This document shows, in pieces, positions 15,542 to 22,959 of a stretch of DNA of 27,828 bases. Location of the stretch: the NCBI GenBank assembly GCA_964496595.1, contig CAZCAI010000052.1, positions 1 to 27,828 on the forward strand. Direction: 5' to 3'. The notes beneath the pieces were generated by a model. It was not told the DNA's origin. It saw only the letters and a list, made by a program, of their open reading frames with translations, and did no database searches. The position numbers and the translations under genes are program-made. Position 1 is the stretch's first letter, and the number at the start of each line of letters is the position of its first letter. This DNA comes from JAAAOZ01 sp964496595. GTDB taxonomy: Bacteria > Chloroflexota > Anaerolineae > B4-G1 > SLSP01.

Positions 15542-15644
15542 ACTATTTCTCCTTGAACGTCTTATCGAATGCTGAACACACAAAACTTATTAAAGCTTAT
15601 CTTTCTCAATAATCCAGAAGTTGTAAGTCAAAATAGCATTCCAC
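15542..15644. other. Short intergenic region before hdrA, with an inverted repeat
   Basis: The region holds GTTGTAAGT (15620-15628), which pairs with ACTTACAAC (15643-15651) across 14 nt and overlaps the stop codon of the next gene upstream. There is no T-run after the stem on the minus strand. It may be an operator or mRNA stem, and a promoter for hdrA could be here, but no convincing -35/-10 pair was found. Confidence 0.45.
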
Positions 15645-15857
15645 TTACAACCGCCGCAGTTCGTTAATCACCGCTTGTGCCGATTGAGATTCGAGTTGGC
15701 CACTCCGAAAGGCCGCCATAGATTCTTGAGCATCACGTGCAATTTCACGCCGCCGCGTCTCGATATGCCAACTGCGAATCAAATCAGCAAGCATCTCTTG
15801 TTGTTCGGTTGGAAATTGCCTGACCATCTCTACTACTTGCTCAAATGTCACCGTCAT
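15645..15857 (-). CDS. Small conserved-looking protein, possibly antitoxin-like
   Basis: This is a 70-residue charged, mostly helical protein (starts MTVTFEQVVEMVRQFPTEQQ, ends AQAVINELRRL). It resembles the short 'VVEMVxxLPxEQQEALxDLI' family of hypothetical proteins often found with toxin-antitoxin genes in Chloroflexi and cyanobacteria; I cannot name a characterised member. It starts 15 nt after the YgiT-type gene, so the two are probably one unit. No strong ribosome-binding site is present (GAGG about 11 nt away). The pair sits between the AOR ferredoxin gene and hdrA. Confidence 0.65.
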   Translation of the reverse strand: MTVTFEQVVEMVRQFPTEQQEMLADLIRSWHIETRRREIARDAQESMAAFRSGQLESQSAQAVINELRRL

Positions 15858-15872
15858 TAAGTAAAAATGCCT

Positions 15873-16115
15873 CTATGCTGGCACATAAGATCTCAATGGA
15901 ACCTGGACTGAACGGAAAGCATCTTTCTCACACAACATTGCCTCAATCTGTTTTAACGTCACGACTTTGTAATAACGCTCTCCACATTGATCACATACAC
16001 CCGCTGGCACATTCTCCACAATCGCAACCAGTTGATCGCCCCACCAACATGCTTTGGAAACCAAACGTTCTTGGACCCTTCCTCCACAAAAACTGCAATC
16101 ATCATATTCAGTCAT
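15873..16115 (-). CDS. YgiT-type zinc-finger protein (MqsA-like N-domain)
   Basis: The 80-residue protein has the CxxC...CxxC zinc site of the YgiT/MqsA N-terminal family (C7, C10, C41, C44), with the typical WWGDQLVAIVENVPAGVCDQ core. Proteins of this type are commonly antitoxins or antitoxin-like partners of small toxins (DUF4258/MqsR types). No clear toxin gene sits beside it. The open frame extends 26 codons upstream; that stretch (ends VADYELIWCV) faintly resembles the tail of a DUF4258 protein and might be a toxin remnant, but this is weak. I place the start at the ATG at 16115; it lacks a good ribosome-binding site, so the start is uncertain. Confidence 0.75.
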   Translation of the reverse strand: MTEYDDCSFCGGRVQERLVSKACWWGDQLVAIVENVPAGVCDQCGERYYKVVTLKQIEAMLCEKDAFRSVQVPLRSYVPA

Positions 16116-16238
16116 CACGCACCAGATAAGTTCATAGTCAGCTACGCAACAAACGCAGCGCAATGAATGTATCAGCAGAGAACGGCACTCCATTTCATTA
16201 ACATTCCATTGCGTGCCTTACTACGAACCATTAAAGAG

Positions 16239-16727
16239 CTACTTCCCCAGCACCTCATCGATGGCTAATTTGTGACGCGAACGCTGCGCGCGCTGATCGG
16301 GCGTCGTCAATTCCAGCGCATCCTTGGGGCACCAGAGCACGCACTGCGGCTCATCTTCATCCTCACATTGATCGCAAATCTCGGCCAGCTTGGTCTCCGG
16401 GTTGATGGAGATTGCCCCGAAGTCACACGCCTCGATGCACCACGTGCAGCCATCGCAGCGATCGGCGTCCACGCGAATGACGCCCGTCTCAGGATCTTGG
16501 GTCAGCGCATCGCGGGTGCAGGCGATGACGCAGGGCGCATCCTCGCAGGTGCGGCAGGCGACCGCCGTCATCAACACCTCTTCCGCGCGTACCGTTCGGA
16601 TGCGGCTGCGATAGGTGTTAAATTCCCCCGTCTTGGTGTAGGAGCAGATATACTCGCACAGTTGACAACCAACGCACTTTTCTGGATCACACGTGATATA
16701 TTGATACTTCGATGTCGAAGTTGGCAT
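16239..16727 (-). CDS. Four-cluster ferredoxin subunit partnered with AOR
   Basis: This is a 162-residue electron-transfer subunit with 17 cysteines in the DmsB/AorA-like layout: C18-x2-C-x2-C-x3-C28, C58-x2-C61-x4-C66-x3-C70, C91-x2-C-x2-C-x3-C101 and C118-x2-C121-x7-C129-x3-C133, enough for four [4Fe-4S] clusters. It starts 34 nt after the AOR gene, the same pairing as the small and large subunits of AorAB-type aldehyde oxidoreductases and, more distantly, BamC with BamB. Its role is to take electrons from or give them to the AOR iron-sulfur cluster and pass them on, here plausibly to the Hdr module. No signal peptide is seen, so it is cytoplasmic. Confidence 0.9.
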   Translation of the reverse strand: MPTSTSKYQYITCDPEKCVGCQLCEYICSYTKTGEFNTYRSRIRTVRAEEVLMTAVACRTCEDAPCVIACTRDALTQDPETGVIRVDADRCDGCTWCIEACDFGAISINPETKLAEICDQCEDEDEPQCVLWCPKDALELTTPDQRAQRSRHKLAIDEVLGK

Positions 16728-16761
16728 TTTTATTTTCTCCTTTTAGTGATGCTCCGGATAG

Positions 16762-18645
16762 CTACACACCGATTTCCTCGGCGACGTCTTCCATCCCCAA
16801 CTCGATCAACAGCTCTTTGGGGATCAAGCCCTCTTTCGTCCAGCCCTTGGCCTCGTAGTAGAGATCCTTGAGGTACTCCAACTCCTCCTCGGTCACGACG
16901 TGGCCGGCGGACGCGCCCTTGGTCATCGGATCGTGATGCCAGCGATAGGGCAGATGATCGTCCTCGCGCGTCCAGCCCTCGCGGATGTTGAAGGCCTTCT
17001 TGATGGTGTGCGCCCGGATGCCGATCTGATCCACCGCGTCGTAGTCGAAGTCCCAGCCGGTGGTAGCGTTGATCAATTCGGCGATGGCCGGCCACGCTCC
17101 CGCTCGATCCGCTCTGCCGGTGAAACAGCGGCGGATAAACTTGCAGAGCGGCAGCGTATCGTAGACGGCGGCGTACTCCTCAGTACGCGCCGCGACGCGC
17201 CCGCGCGTCTCATCGATGGAGAAACGATCCACCTGGCCCTTGATGTCCGGATCGTAGGCGGCGGTGCGGTTGTGACAGCCGCCCCGCGTCCCCACGGCCA
17301 GGCCCACGGAAAAGGTCTTGAGACCCCGCGCATCGTAGCCGGGATTCTCCAGTCCTTTGATATTCATCGCCCATTTATAGGTCTCGGTCCCGCGCTCTGT
17401 GTCGATCATCTGACTGGCGCGGCGCGTTCCCAGCGAGAGAATCTTGCCGATGCCCTCGCGGTCGCGAATCATCTCGGCGAGCGTCACAGCCGCCTCGCCA
17501 TTGCCGAAGTACGGTTCGAAACCCTCCGGATACTTGGCGCACTTAAAATCCTCTTTCTTGAAGATGCCGCGCTCGAAGGTTTCCATCGTCCAAGAGATGG
17601 TCACGCCGTTGCTCATCGCATCCATCCCGCCGTGATCAGCAACCTCAATCAACTTGATAATGGCGTTCATATCATTGATGCCTAAGTTGGGGCCGTTGGC
17701 GAAGAGGCATTCATACTCAATGCCCGTCATCGCGCCTTCCCACGGACCCTTGGCCATCGACATCTGCTCACAGGCAATCGGACACTGAGCGCAGGAGATC
17801 TTCTTCACCTTGAAATGTTCTTCCAGGTATTCGCCACTCACCAACTCGGCATCCTCAAAGGTGCCCTCCTGATAATTGCGCGTAGGCAGCAAGCCGAGTT
17901 TGTTCATATTGAGCACATTGGTCACCGTGCCAAGCAACCGATATTTCGAAGTGTGCGGCCCCTGCGATGCTTCGGTGATATTGAAAGACATCTCCAACAA
18001 CTTCTTGGGATCGTACACCGTGACCCCTTGCGTGCCGCGCACAGAGAGGGCCTTCAGCTTCTTGGAACCCCACACTGCACCATGGCCCGTTCGCCCCGCC
18101 TGGCGGCCATCGTTGGTCACGTTAGCATAGAGCACGCCATTCTCGCCCGCCGGCCCAATCGTAGCGGAGCGCACCTGGTCATCCAACAGGTCATCGCGGA
18201 TGGCCTCCTCGGTCTGGAAGGTGCCCAACCCTAAATACTTAGTCGCGTCCCGGAACTGCACGCGCTTATCGTTGACATAGACATTGACCCACTCCTCACT
18301 CGCCCCGTGGATCACCAGCCCATCCCAGCCGGCGCGCTTCAGGGCAATCGAGAACCAACTTCCCGAAAGGCTATCGCCGATGAAGCCCGTCAGCGGGGAT
18401 TTAGATGCCAGGCCGTATTTGCCGCCCACCGGCACCGGCGTGCCCGCGAAGATGCCGTTAGCAATACAAATTGGATTCTCTGGAGAAAGCGGGTCACATC
18501 CCGGTTCGATATTCTCCCAACAGAGCCGCGTGGCCATCGCCACGCCGCCAATGTAGGTCTTATACCACGACTCCGGCTTCTCCTCGACCCAGGTTTTGCG
18601 CTCGGTCAGATCAATATGTAAAATTTTACCGTGATACCCATGCAT
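16762..18645 (-). CDS. aor: Tungsten/molybdenum aldehyde:ferredoxin oxidoreductase family protein
   Basis: The 627-residue protein is full length for the family. The N-terminus (YHGKILHIDLT, YIGGVAMATRL) and IATLGPAGE-type segment (ATIGPAGENGVLYANV) are classic AOR features. The [4Fe-4S] ligands are C285-x2-C288-x3-C292 and C501; Glu310/Glu312 in GIEYECL and His458 in GTRGGCHNR correspond to the catalytic-region residues of archaeal AOR. The protein binds a bis-pyranopterin W or Mo cofactor. Members oxidise aldehydes, reduce carboxylates or, as BamB, reduce benzoyl-CoA; the subgroup cannot be decided by eye. The ATG has AAAGGAGG about 10 nt upstream. Its ferredoxin partner follows directly, and a MoaD-like gene precedes it. 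Confidence 0.95.
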   Translation of the reverse strand: MHGYHGKILHIDLTERKTWVEEKPESWYKTYIGGVAMATRLCWENIEPGCDPLSPENPICIANGIFAGTPVPVGGKYGLASKSPLTGFIGDSLSGSWFSIALKRAGWDGLVIHGASEEWVNVYVNDKRVQFRDATKYLGLGTFQTEEAIRDDLLDDQVRSATIGPAGENGVLYANVTNDGRQAGRTGHGAVWGSKKLKALSVRGTQGVTVYDPKKLLEMSFNITEASQGPHTSKYRLLGTVTNVLNMNKLGLLPTRNYQEGTFEDAELVSGEYLEEHFKVKKISCAQCPIACEQMSMAKGPWEGAMTGIEYECLFANGPNLGINDMNAIIKLIEVADHGGMDAMSNGVTISWTMETFERGIFKKEDFKCAKYPEGFEPYFGNGEAAVTLAEMIRDREGIGKILSLGTRRASQMIDTERGTETYKWAMNIKGLENPGYDARGLKTFSVGLAVGTRGGCHNRTAAYDPDIKGQVDRFSIDETRGRVAARTEEYAAVYDTLPLCKFIRRCFTGRADRAGAWPAIAELINATTGWDFDYDAVDQIGIRAHTIKKAFNIREGWTREDDHLPYRWHHDPMTKGASAGHVVTEEELEYLKDLYYEAKGWTKEGLIPKELLIELGMEDVAEEIGV

Positions 18646-18749
18646 CGCTCATCAACCTCCTTTAATTATGCGTTTATGAGAACCGTCTGAGATACTCGAA
18701 ATGTCCTGCACGAGTTGTCCACTATCAAAAACATAAGGCCAGTGGCAAT

Positions 18750-19034
18750 CTACCCACCGGCCAGCACCGACATAAATATAAGGCGATCACCCTCCTGAGG
18801 AGCGTCATTAAGTTCAGCAGGTTGAATCATACGCTTGCCATTGAGGCTGAGGGCATTGGATGCAATGAGGCCCCCGGCATCAGGATCTATCACTTCGCCG
18901 GCCAGGATGGGGTAGCGTTCTCCCAACAACTTAATGATCTCGCGGAATGTTGTCCCCGCGGCCAGATCCAACGTGAGGTGCGACGTCTTCGTCAAAATTC
19001 GGAAGATGCCGTTAAACTCTACCGAGACTTGCAT
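18750..19034 (-). CDS. moaD: MoaD/ThiS-like sulfur carrier protein
   Basis: This is a 94-residue ubiquitin-like sulfur carrier. It ends in the essential Gly-Gly (FMSVLAGG), which is thiocarboxylated and donates sulfur for the dithiolene of the pyranopterin cofactor. The start MQVSVEFNGIF and internal AGTTFREIIKLLGE fit MoaD. I chose the ATG at 19034 because GGAGG lies 7 nt upstream; the GTG at 19049 would overlap that site. It lies about 100 nt before aor on the same strand, and AOR-linked MoaD copies are common, so it probably serves the W/Mo cofactor of that enzyme. No MoaE was seen in the window. Confidence 0.88.
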   Translation of the reverse strand: MQVSVEFNGIFRILTKTSHLTLDLAAGTTFREIIKLLGERYPILAGEVIDPDAGGLIASNALSLNGKRMIQPAELNDAPQEGDRLIFMSVLAGG

Positions 19035-19226
19035 CCCATCACCTCCCACAATAAAACGTCACCGTCGTGTTCAGACCACACCATCCCATTTGACAGGATG
19101 GCACAATTATTACCAGAAAAGTAAGCGACTGCCCTCCACAAAGACCAGCTACCCCATGAATGACCCATCCTATTGGAGAGCATTCCAACTGTATTTTATC
19201 TAAAAACCCCACAGATGCAAAATCGC

Positions 19227-20258
19227 TCAGCCTTCATCTATCTTGATGGCCCTAGCTCCAATCGGATCAAAGCCGACAGGCCAACGCGTCTGGGCGTCAT
19301 ATTTGGCGCCGCGCAGACGCGCGCCCCGGAGATGCGCAGCTTCAAGATGGGCGCCGGAGAAGTCCGCGCCGGCCAGATTAGCCGAGACCAGGTCGGCGCC
19401 CATCAACTGGGCATTTACCAGGCTGGCCCCTTGAAGATTCGTCGTCACGAAGCCGGCCCACTGCATCTGCGCGTGATCCATTCGCGCGCCGGTCAGGTTA
19501 GCGCCGGAGAGATTCGCGCCCAGCAAGCGGGCGTGATCCAGACGCGCCTCTTGGAGTTGCGCGCGAGCCAGATGCGCGGCGACCAAAAAGGCGCGCGGGA
19601 GGGAAGCGCTTTCCAGACGTGCTTCACCCAGCCGCGCCCATTCCAGATGCGCCGCGTCCAAATGCGCGTTACGCAAGTCGGCGCCGGCCAGATGAGCTTC
19701 GATCAGAAAAGCCCCCTGAAGATGTGCATCGGTCAAATCCGCCTCGGATAAGAAGAGCACGCCCGGCCCTTCGGTGATGAGGCCCGCCTCATAGAGAAAT
19801 TGCACCACATGACCCTTCTGGACGCCGTCTAACTTCTCAAGGATCACCAGCGTCTCCTCGTGCGCGCGGCGGCGCGCCGCGGTGCTGGCAATCGGCGCGC
19901 GGAGCGATTCATCTTGCAACAGGACGTTTATTACGTCATAATAAGCATCCAGCGCCGGGCGGGGTTCTGATGCGAGGGCCGTCACGCCCACGTCCTGGCG
20001 CGCCGGGGCCGACAGCCCACACAAGGTGTAGAAGGACTCATCGAGCAGGGCGTGGCACAACCGGTTGCAACTTTCCAAAATGCGGGCGCGATTCATCTCC
20101 AACTCGGCCTGCGATCCGTGCTTTTCCGTATCGGACAAATTTTCCAACAGCCGATGTTGCAAAATCAAGGATTCACCCAAGCGAGGATGATCTTCGCCCA
20201 ACAGCCTGGTCAACCTCCGTATACCCGCCCGATAATGGCGAAATACCTCATCCGTCAT
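19227..20258 (-). CDS. Pentapeptide-repeat protein with N-terminal helical domain
   Basis: The protein has 343 residues. Residues ~168-320 are an uninterrupted run of about 30 pentapeptides of the A(D/N/H)LxxA type (AGADLRNAHLDAAHLEWARL and so on), predicting a right-handed quadrilateral beta-helix; it closes with YDAQTRWPVGFDP, a common cap. Residues ~1-85 are helical (YRAGIRRLTRLLGEDHPRLG) and resemble an N-terminal module that I recall on Chloroflexi and cyanobacterial NTPase, caspase-like or TIR proteins, possibly an effector-associated adaptor; this is memory-based. A middle segment (125-165) ends KGHVVQFLYEAGLI. No signal or membrane segment is seen. GGAG lies 6 nt before the ATG, and a strong promoter candidate precedes it. 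Confidence 0.9.
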   Translation of the reverse strand: MTDEVFRHYRAGIRRLTRLLGEDHPRLGESLILQHRLLENLSDTEKHGSQAELEMNRARILESCNRLCHALLDESFYTLCGLSAPARQDVGVTALASEPRPALDAYYDVINVLLQDESLRAPIASTAARRRAHEETLVILEKLDGVQKGHVVQFLYEAGLITEGPGVLFLSEADLTDAHLQGAFLIEAHLAGADLRNAHLDAAHLEWARLGEARLESASLPRAFLVAAHLARAQLQEARLDHARLLGANLSGANLTGARMDHAQMQWAGFVTTNLQGASLVNAQLMGADLVSANLAGADFSGAHLEAAHLRGARLRGAKYDAQTRWPVGFDPIGARAIKIDEG

Positions 20259-20301
20259 AGCATGCTCCGAGACACCTAGTTTTCAAACTTGTGCATGAAT
20301 G

Positions 20302-20330
20302 AGTATAGCGTAAAGCGCGAATGAGGTCAA
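20302..20330 (-). promoter_or_regulatory. Strong sigma-70-type promoter for the pentapeptide gene
   Basis: On the minus strand TTGACC (20325-20330) and TATACT (20302-20307) are spaced 17 nt apart, each five of six to consensus. Transcription would start near 20295, giving a leader of about 37 nt to the ATG at 20258. Confidence 0.65.
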
Positions 20331-20370
20331 AACAATCATGCAAAACAACACGTCTGGCGCTCACGTCACC

Positions 20371-20514
20371 CTAGTACAACACGGCACAAATAATTCCCCA
20401 GTTGAATTTGCTCCAAGGGGAACGTCAGTTCCCCGTTCCGACGTATAGTCGCGGATCTGACGATCCGCTCTGAGCGGGGCTAACTGAGGAGGGACTTCCG
20501 CCGCGATGTACTAG
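20371..20514. mobile_element. MITE-like element 1 (144 bp) with imperfect terminal inverted repeats
   Basis: The ends CTAGTACA (20371-20378) and TGTACTAG (20507-20514) are perfect 8-bp inverted repeats and extend imperfectly to about 19 bp (CTAGTACAACACGGC against CTAGTACATCGCGGC). Inside are two perfect 7-bp hairpins with 4-nt loops: GGGGAAC/GTTCCCC (20417-20434) and GCGGATC/GATCCGC (20451-20468). There is no open reading frame. The CTAG ends would fit insertion at CTAG/TA by an IS630-type transposase, an inference. Confidence 0.65.
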
Positions 20515-20626
20515 TGATTATCCTCATGTTCGCCAGATTTGTCAATGGACAAACTTCACAATCACATGCCAGGATTATCACACTCTATCGCTCTGTACCC
20601 AAACGGGTATCTTCATCACAACCGTG

Positions 20627-20632
20627 TATAAT
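20627..20632 (+). promoter_or_regulatory. Candidate -10 element for the glycosyltransferase gene
   Basis: A perfect TATAAT preceded by TG sits 50 nt before the ATG at 20682. No good -35 is visible at 16-18 nt. The expected start of transcription is near 20639. Confidence 0.45.
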
Positions 20633-20681
20633 GAAGGCCCATCAGGCATAAGTCTCATCAGGAGGAGCAAACGACGTAGAT

Positions 20682-22163
20682 ATGACATTAACAACGCGCA
20701 TCCTGGCAGGTCTCTACACTGCGACGTTGGCCGGATTGGCTCTCTATGCTTTCTATATTCTGACCCTCATCGTGCTGTACCTACGACATCGCCACGAGCG
20801 GCCGCCCGCCGCCCCCCCGATCCCAGAGGCGGCGCTGCCGACCGTCACGGTCCAGATACCGCTGCGCAACGAGCGCTACGTCGTTCAGCGCGTTCTGCGC
20901 GCCGTCGCCGCCTTCGATTGGCCGCGCGACCGGTTGCAGATCCAGGTGCTGGACGATTCGGACGACGACACAACCGCTCAGGCCCAAGCCGAGGTCGACC
21001 GCCTGCAAGCATCAGGCTATCAGATCGAGCTGCGCCATCGCTCGCACACGCGGGGCAACAAGGCGGGCGCGCTGGTGGCGGGATTGGCGCACGCGCATGG
21101 GGAATTCGTCGCCATCTTCGACGCGGACTTCATCCCCGCGCCGGATTTTCTCCGGCAGACCGTCCCGCACCTGGCGCATAACCCACAGCTTGGACTGGTG
21201 CAGGCGCGCTGGGGGCATACCAACACCACCTACTCCCCGCTGACACGGGCGCAGGCCCTGGCCTTGGATGCGCACTTCACCGTGGAGCATATCGCGCGCA
21301 ATCGCTCCGGCCTGCTGATGAACTTCAACGGCACCGCCGGCGTGTGGCGCACGACGGCCATCTTCGAGGCCGGAGGGTGGCAACTGGATACCATCGCGGA
21401 GGATCTTGACTTGAGCTATCGCGCGCAGTTGGCCGGATGGCAGATCCGCTATCTGCCCGATGTGGCAGCGCCGGCGGAGTTGCCGCCACTGATCGCGGCG
21501 TTCAAGCAGCAGCAGTATCGCTGGGCCAAGGGCGCCACCCAAGCGCTGCGCAAGCTCGCGGGGCCGATCCTCCGTTCGCCTCGCCTGAACGTCGCGCAGA
21601 AAGCGATGGCGCTCCTCCATCTGAGCGCCTACGTCACCCAACCGCTTTTCCTGATGGCAATCCTGCTGGCGCTGCCCATCGCCTACTACGACCCGCACCT
21701 GCCCACCGTCACCGCGATCTTAGGCGTGATCACGATGATTCCGTCGCTGCTCTATCTGCTGGGCCAACTGGCGCTCACACCGCGCTGGCCGCATCGCATC
21801 TTAGCCTACCCGCTGCTGATGCTGTTGGGCATCGGTATCACGTGGAGCAGCACGTTAGCCATCGTCGATGGACTGCTCCATTGGGGCGGGGATTTCAAGC
21901 GCACGCCGAAATTCGACCTTCGCGGGCAACGGGGGACGTGGCAACGCACGGGGTATCGCATCCACGTGGATTTGACTACGTTGGGCGAGCTGTGCATCGG
22001 CATCTACGCGGCCCTCATCATCTGGGTGGCCGTCCAGACCAACGAGCCGGCCCTGCTGCCCTACAGCCTGATCTACTTCGGCGGGGAAATCCTGATGATC
22101 TGGGGAACGGCATGGCAAGCGATCTTGGGGAAACGCGCCGAAAAAGAACAAGGCAGGCGATAA
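20682..22163 (+). CDS. Family 2 processive-type glycosyltransferase (cellulose/mannan synthase-like)
   Basis: This is a 493-residue membrane glycosyltransferase, the only large plus-strand gene in the window. After one N-terminal helix (~7-33) comes the cytoplasmic GT-A domain with all four signature sites: DD at 91-92 (QVLDDSDDDT), DAD at 147-149 (AIFDADF), ED at 240-241 (TIAEDLDLSYR) and QQQYRW at 276-281. About four to five membrane helices follow (~311-337, 345-368, 378-400, 440-460, 465-485). The four motifs are those of BcsA/CslA-type enzymes that build beta-linked polymers; the CslA-like (mannan-type) group fits best by eye, but product and sugar donor are unknown. AGGAGGAG lies an unusually long 14 nt before the ATG. 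It likely contributes to an envelope or extracellular polysaccharide. Confidence 0.92.
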   Translation: MTLTTRILAGLYTATLAGLALYAFYILTLIVLYLRHRHERPPAAPPIPEAALPTVTVQIPLRNERYVVQRVLRAVAAFDWPRDRLQIQVLDDSDDDTTAQAQAEVDRLQASGYQIELRHRSHTRGNKAGALVAGLAHAHGEFVAIFDADFIPAPDFLRQTVPHLAHNPQLGLVQARWGHTNTTYSPLTRAQALALDAHFTVEHIARNRSGLLMNFNGTAGVWRTTAIFEAGGWQLDTIAEDLDLSYRAQLAGWQIRYLPDVAAPAELPPLIAAFKQQQYRWAKGATQALRKLAGPILRSPRLNVAQKAMALLHLSAYVTQPLFLMAILLALPIAYYDPHLPTVTAILGVITMIPSLLYLLGQLALTPRWPHRILAYPLLMLLGIGITWSSTLAIVDGLLHWGGDFKRTPKFDLRGQRGTWQRTGYRIHVDLTTLGELCIGIYAALIIWVAVQTNEPALLPYSLIYFGGEILMIWGTAWQAILGKRAEKEQGRR

Positions 22164-22185
22164 CTCGCCCACCTTGTGAAAAGAC

Positions 22186-22280
22186 CCTTGCGAAGATCAT
22201 ACAACAACTACTAAAACCCGTATCCGCTGAGTCCACCGAACATCATACTGGCATCAGATCCTCATTGAACCTTCGCAAGG
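22186..22280. repeat. Inverted-repeat element between glycosyltransferase and bactofilin, copy 2
   Basis: The arms CCTTGCGAAG (22186-22195) and CTTCGCAAGG (22271-22280) are perfect inverted repeats separated by 75 nt. They match the arms at 2313-2405. The right arm ends 7 nt after the bactofilin stop codon, the same position relative to a gene end as copy 1. Confidence 0.75.
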
Positions 22281-22287
22281 TAAATGT

Positions 22288-22848
22288 CTACTTGTCGCTC
22301 TTGCCCTCTTCTTTCTTGCCTTTAGCCTTCTCTTCCTCCGGCTCCGCGGCGACATCGACGATGCGCTTATCCTCGGCGGGCGGCAATTCCGTCGCCTGAC
22401 GCTTGGGCTTCGGAGGCTCCAATTGCGGCGGCTGCAAGTCCTGCGGCATAAAGGTCTGCCCGCGCAGGTACGCCCCTTCGTTGATCAGAAGCGACTTGAT
22501 CGTCAGATCACCCCACACCCGCCCGGTATCTAAAATCTCGATGCGGTTAGCCTCGATGTTGCCCTGGACCGCGCCGGCGATGGAGACATTGTTCGCCTTG
22601 ATCTCCGCCAACACCTTGGCGCTCTCGGTGACCACCAGGTTCCCCGTCAACTCAATCGTGCCTTCGACAATTCCATCGATGCGCAACCCGCCATCTCCTT
22701 GAACCTTACCCTTTACGTGGGTATTTGCCCCAATCGTCGATTCAATCGGCATTTGTGCAGGACTCCTTCCATTCTTGGATGTAGATTGTGCTCGCGTGGC
22801 GCTCTGACCACTCTCTTTGGACTTCTCTTTACCACCCCAAAACGACAT
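22288..22848 (-). CDS. Bactofilin (DUF583 polymer-forming cytoskeletal protein)
   Basis: The 186-residue protein carries the bactofilin beta-helix core at ~36-132 (TIGANTHVKGKVQGDGGLRI, DGIVEGTIELTGNLVV, AKVLAEIKANNVSIAGAVQG), with the regular six-residue hydrophobic/glycine rhythm. Bactofilins self-assemble without nucleotide into filaments that scaffold cell-wall or envelope enzymes. The N-terminal 35 residues are polar and disordered; residues ~135-186 are a proline- and then Lys/Glu-rich tail. I chose the ATG at 22848 (MSFWGGKEKS), with GGAGG 5 nt upstream, over the ATG at 22869. The neighbouring envelope glycosyltransferase and DUF2723 genes fit an envelope theme. A promoter with a perfect -35 precedes it. 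Confidence 0.92.
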   Translation of the reverse strand: MSFWGGKEKSKESGQSATRAQSTSKNGRSPAQMPIESTIGANTHVKGKVQGDGGLRIDGIVEGTIELTGNLVVTESAKVLAEIKANNVSIAGAVQGNIEANRIEILDTGRVWGDLTIKSLLINEGAYLRGQTFMPQDLQPPQLEPPKPKRQATELPPAEDKRIVDVAAEPEEEKAKGKKEEGKSDK

Positions 22849-22923
22849 AGGATCCTCCTTCACTATCAATAAAGATGTTTATCTGAACATCGCCGGTTTC
22901 TATATCTACCCTACCATAAATCT

Positions 22924-22951
22924 ATCATAACCAGGGGGAAGGGTTTGTCAA
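22924..22951 (-). promoter_or_regulatory. Sigma-70-type promoter for bactofilin
   Basis: On the minus strand a perfect TTGACA (22946-22951) and TATGAT (22924-22929, five of six) are 16 nt apart. Transcription would start near 22917, about 70 nt before the ATG. Its outer edge touches the target duplication of the adjacent MITE. Confidence 0.65.
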
Positions 22952-22959
22952 CTCTCAGC

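Noticed and set aside
13931..15556. Long plus-strand open frame (541 codons) opposite hdrA
   Set aside because: It is the mirror of a high-GC coding region; the translation is His/Arg/Asp-rich with no recognisable domain, while hdrA on the other strand has all its motifs.
16116..16193. Complete DUF4258 toxin upstream of the YgiT-type gene
   Set aside because: Only a ~26-codon stretch with a faint resemblance is present; too short and divergent to call a gene.
19081..19101. Small inverted repeat CCATCC/GGATGG as a molybdenum-cofactor riboswitch before moaD
   Set aside because: Only a 6-bp stem is visible; the conserved elements of the Moco riboswitch could not be recognised.
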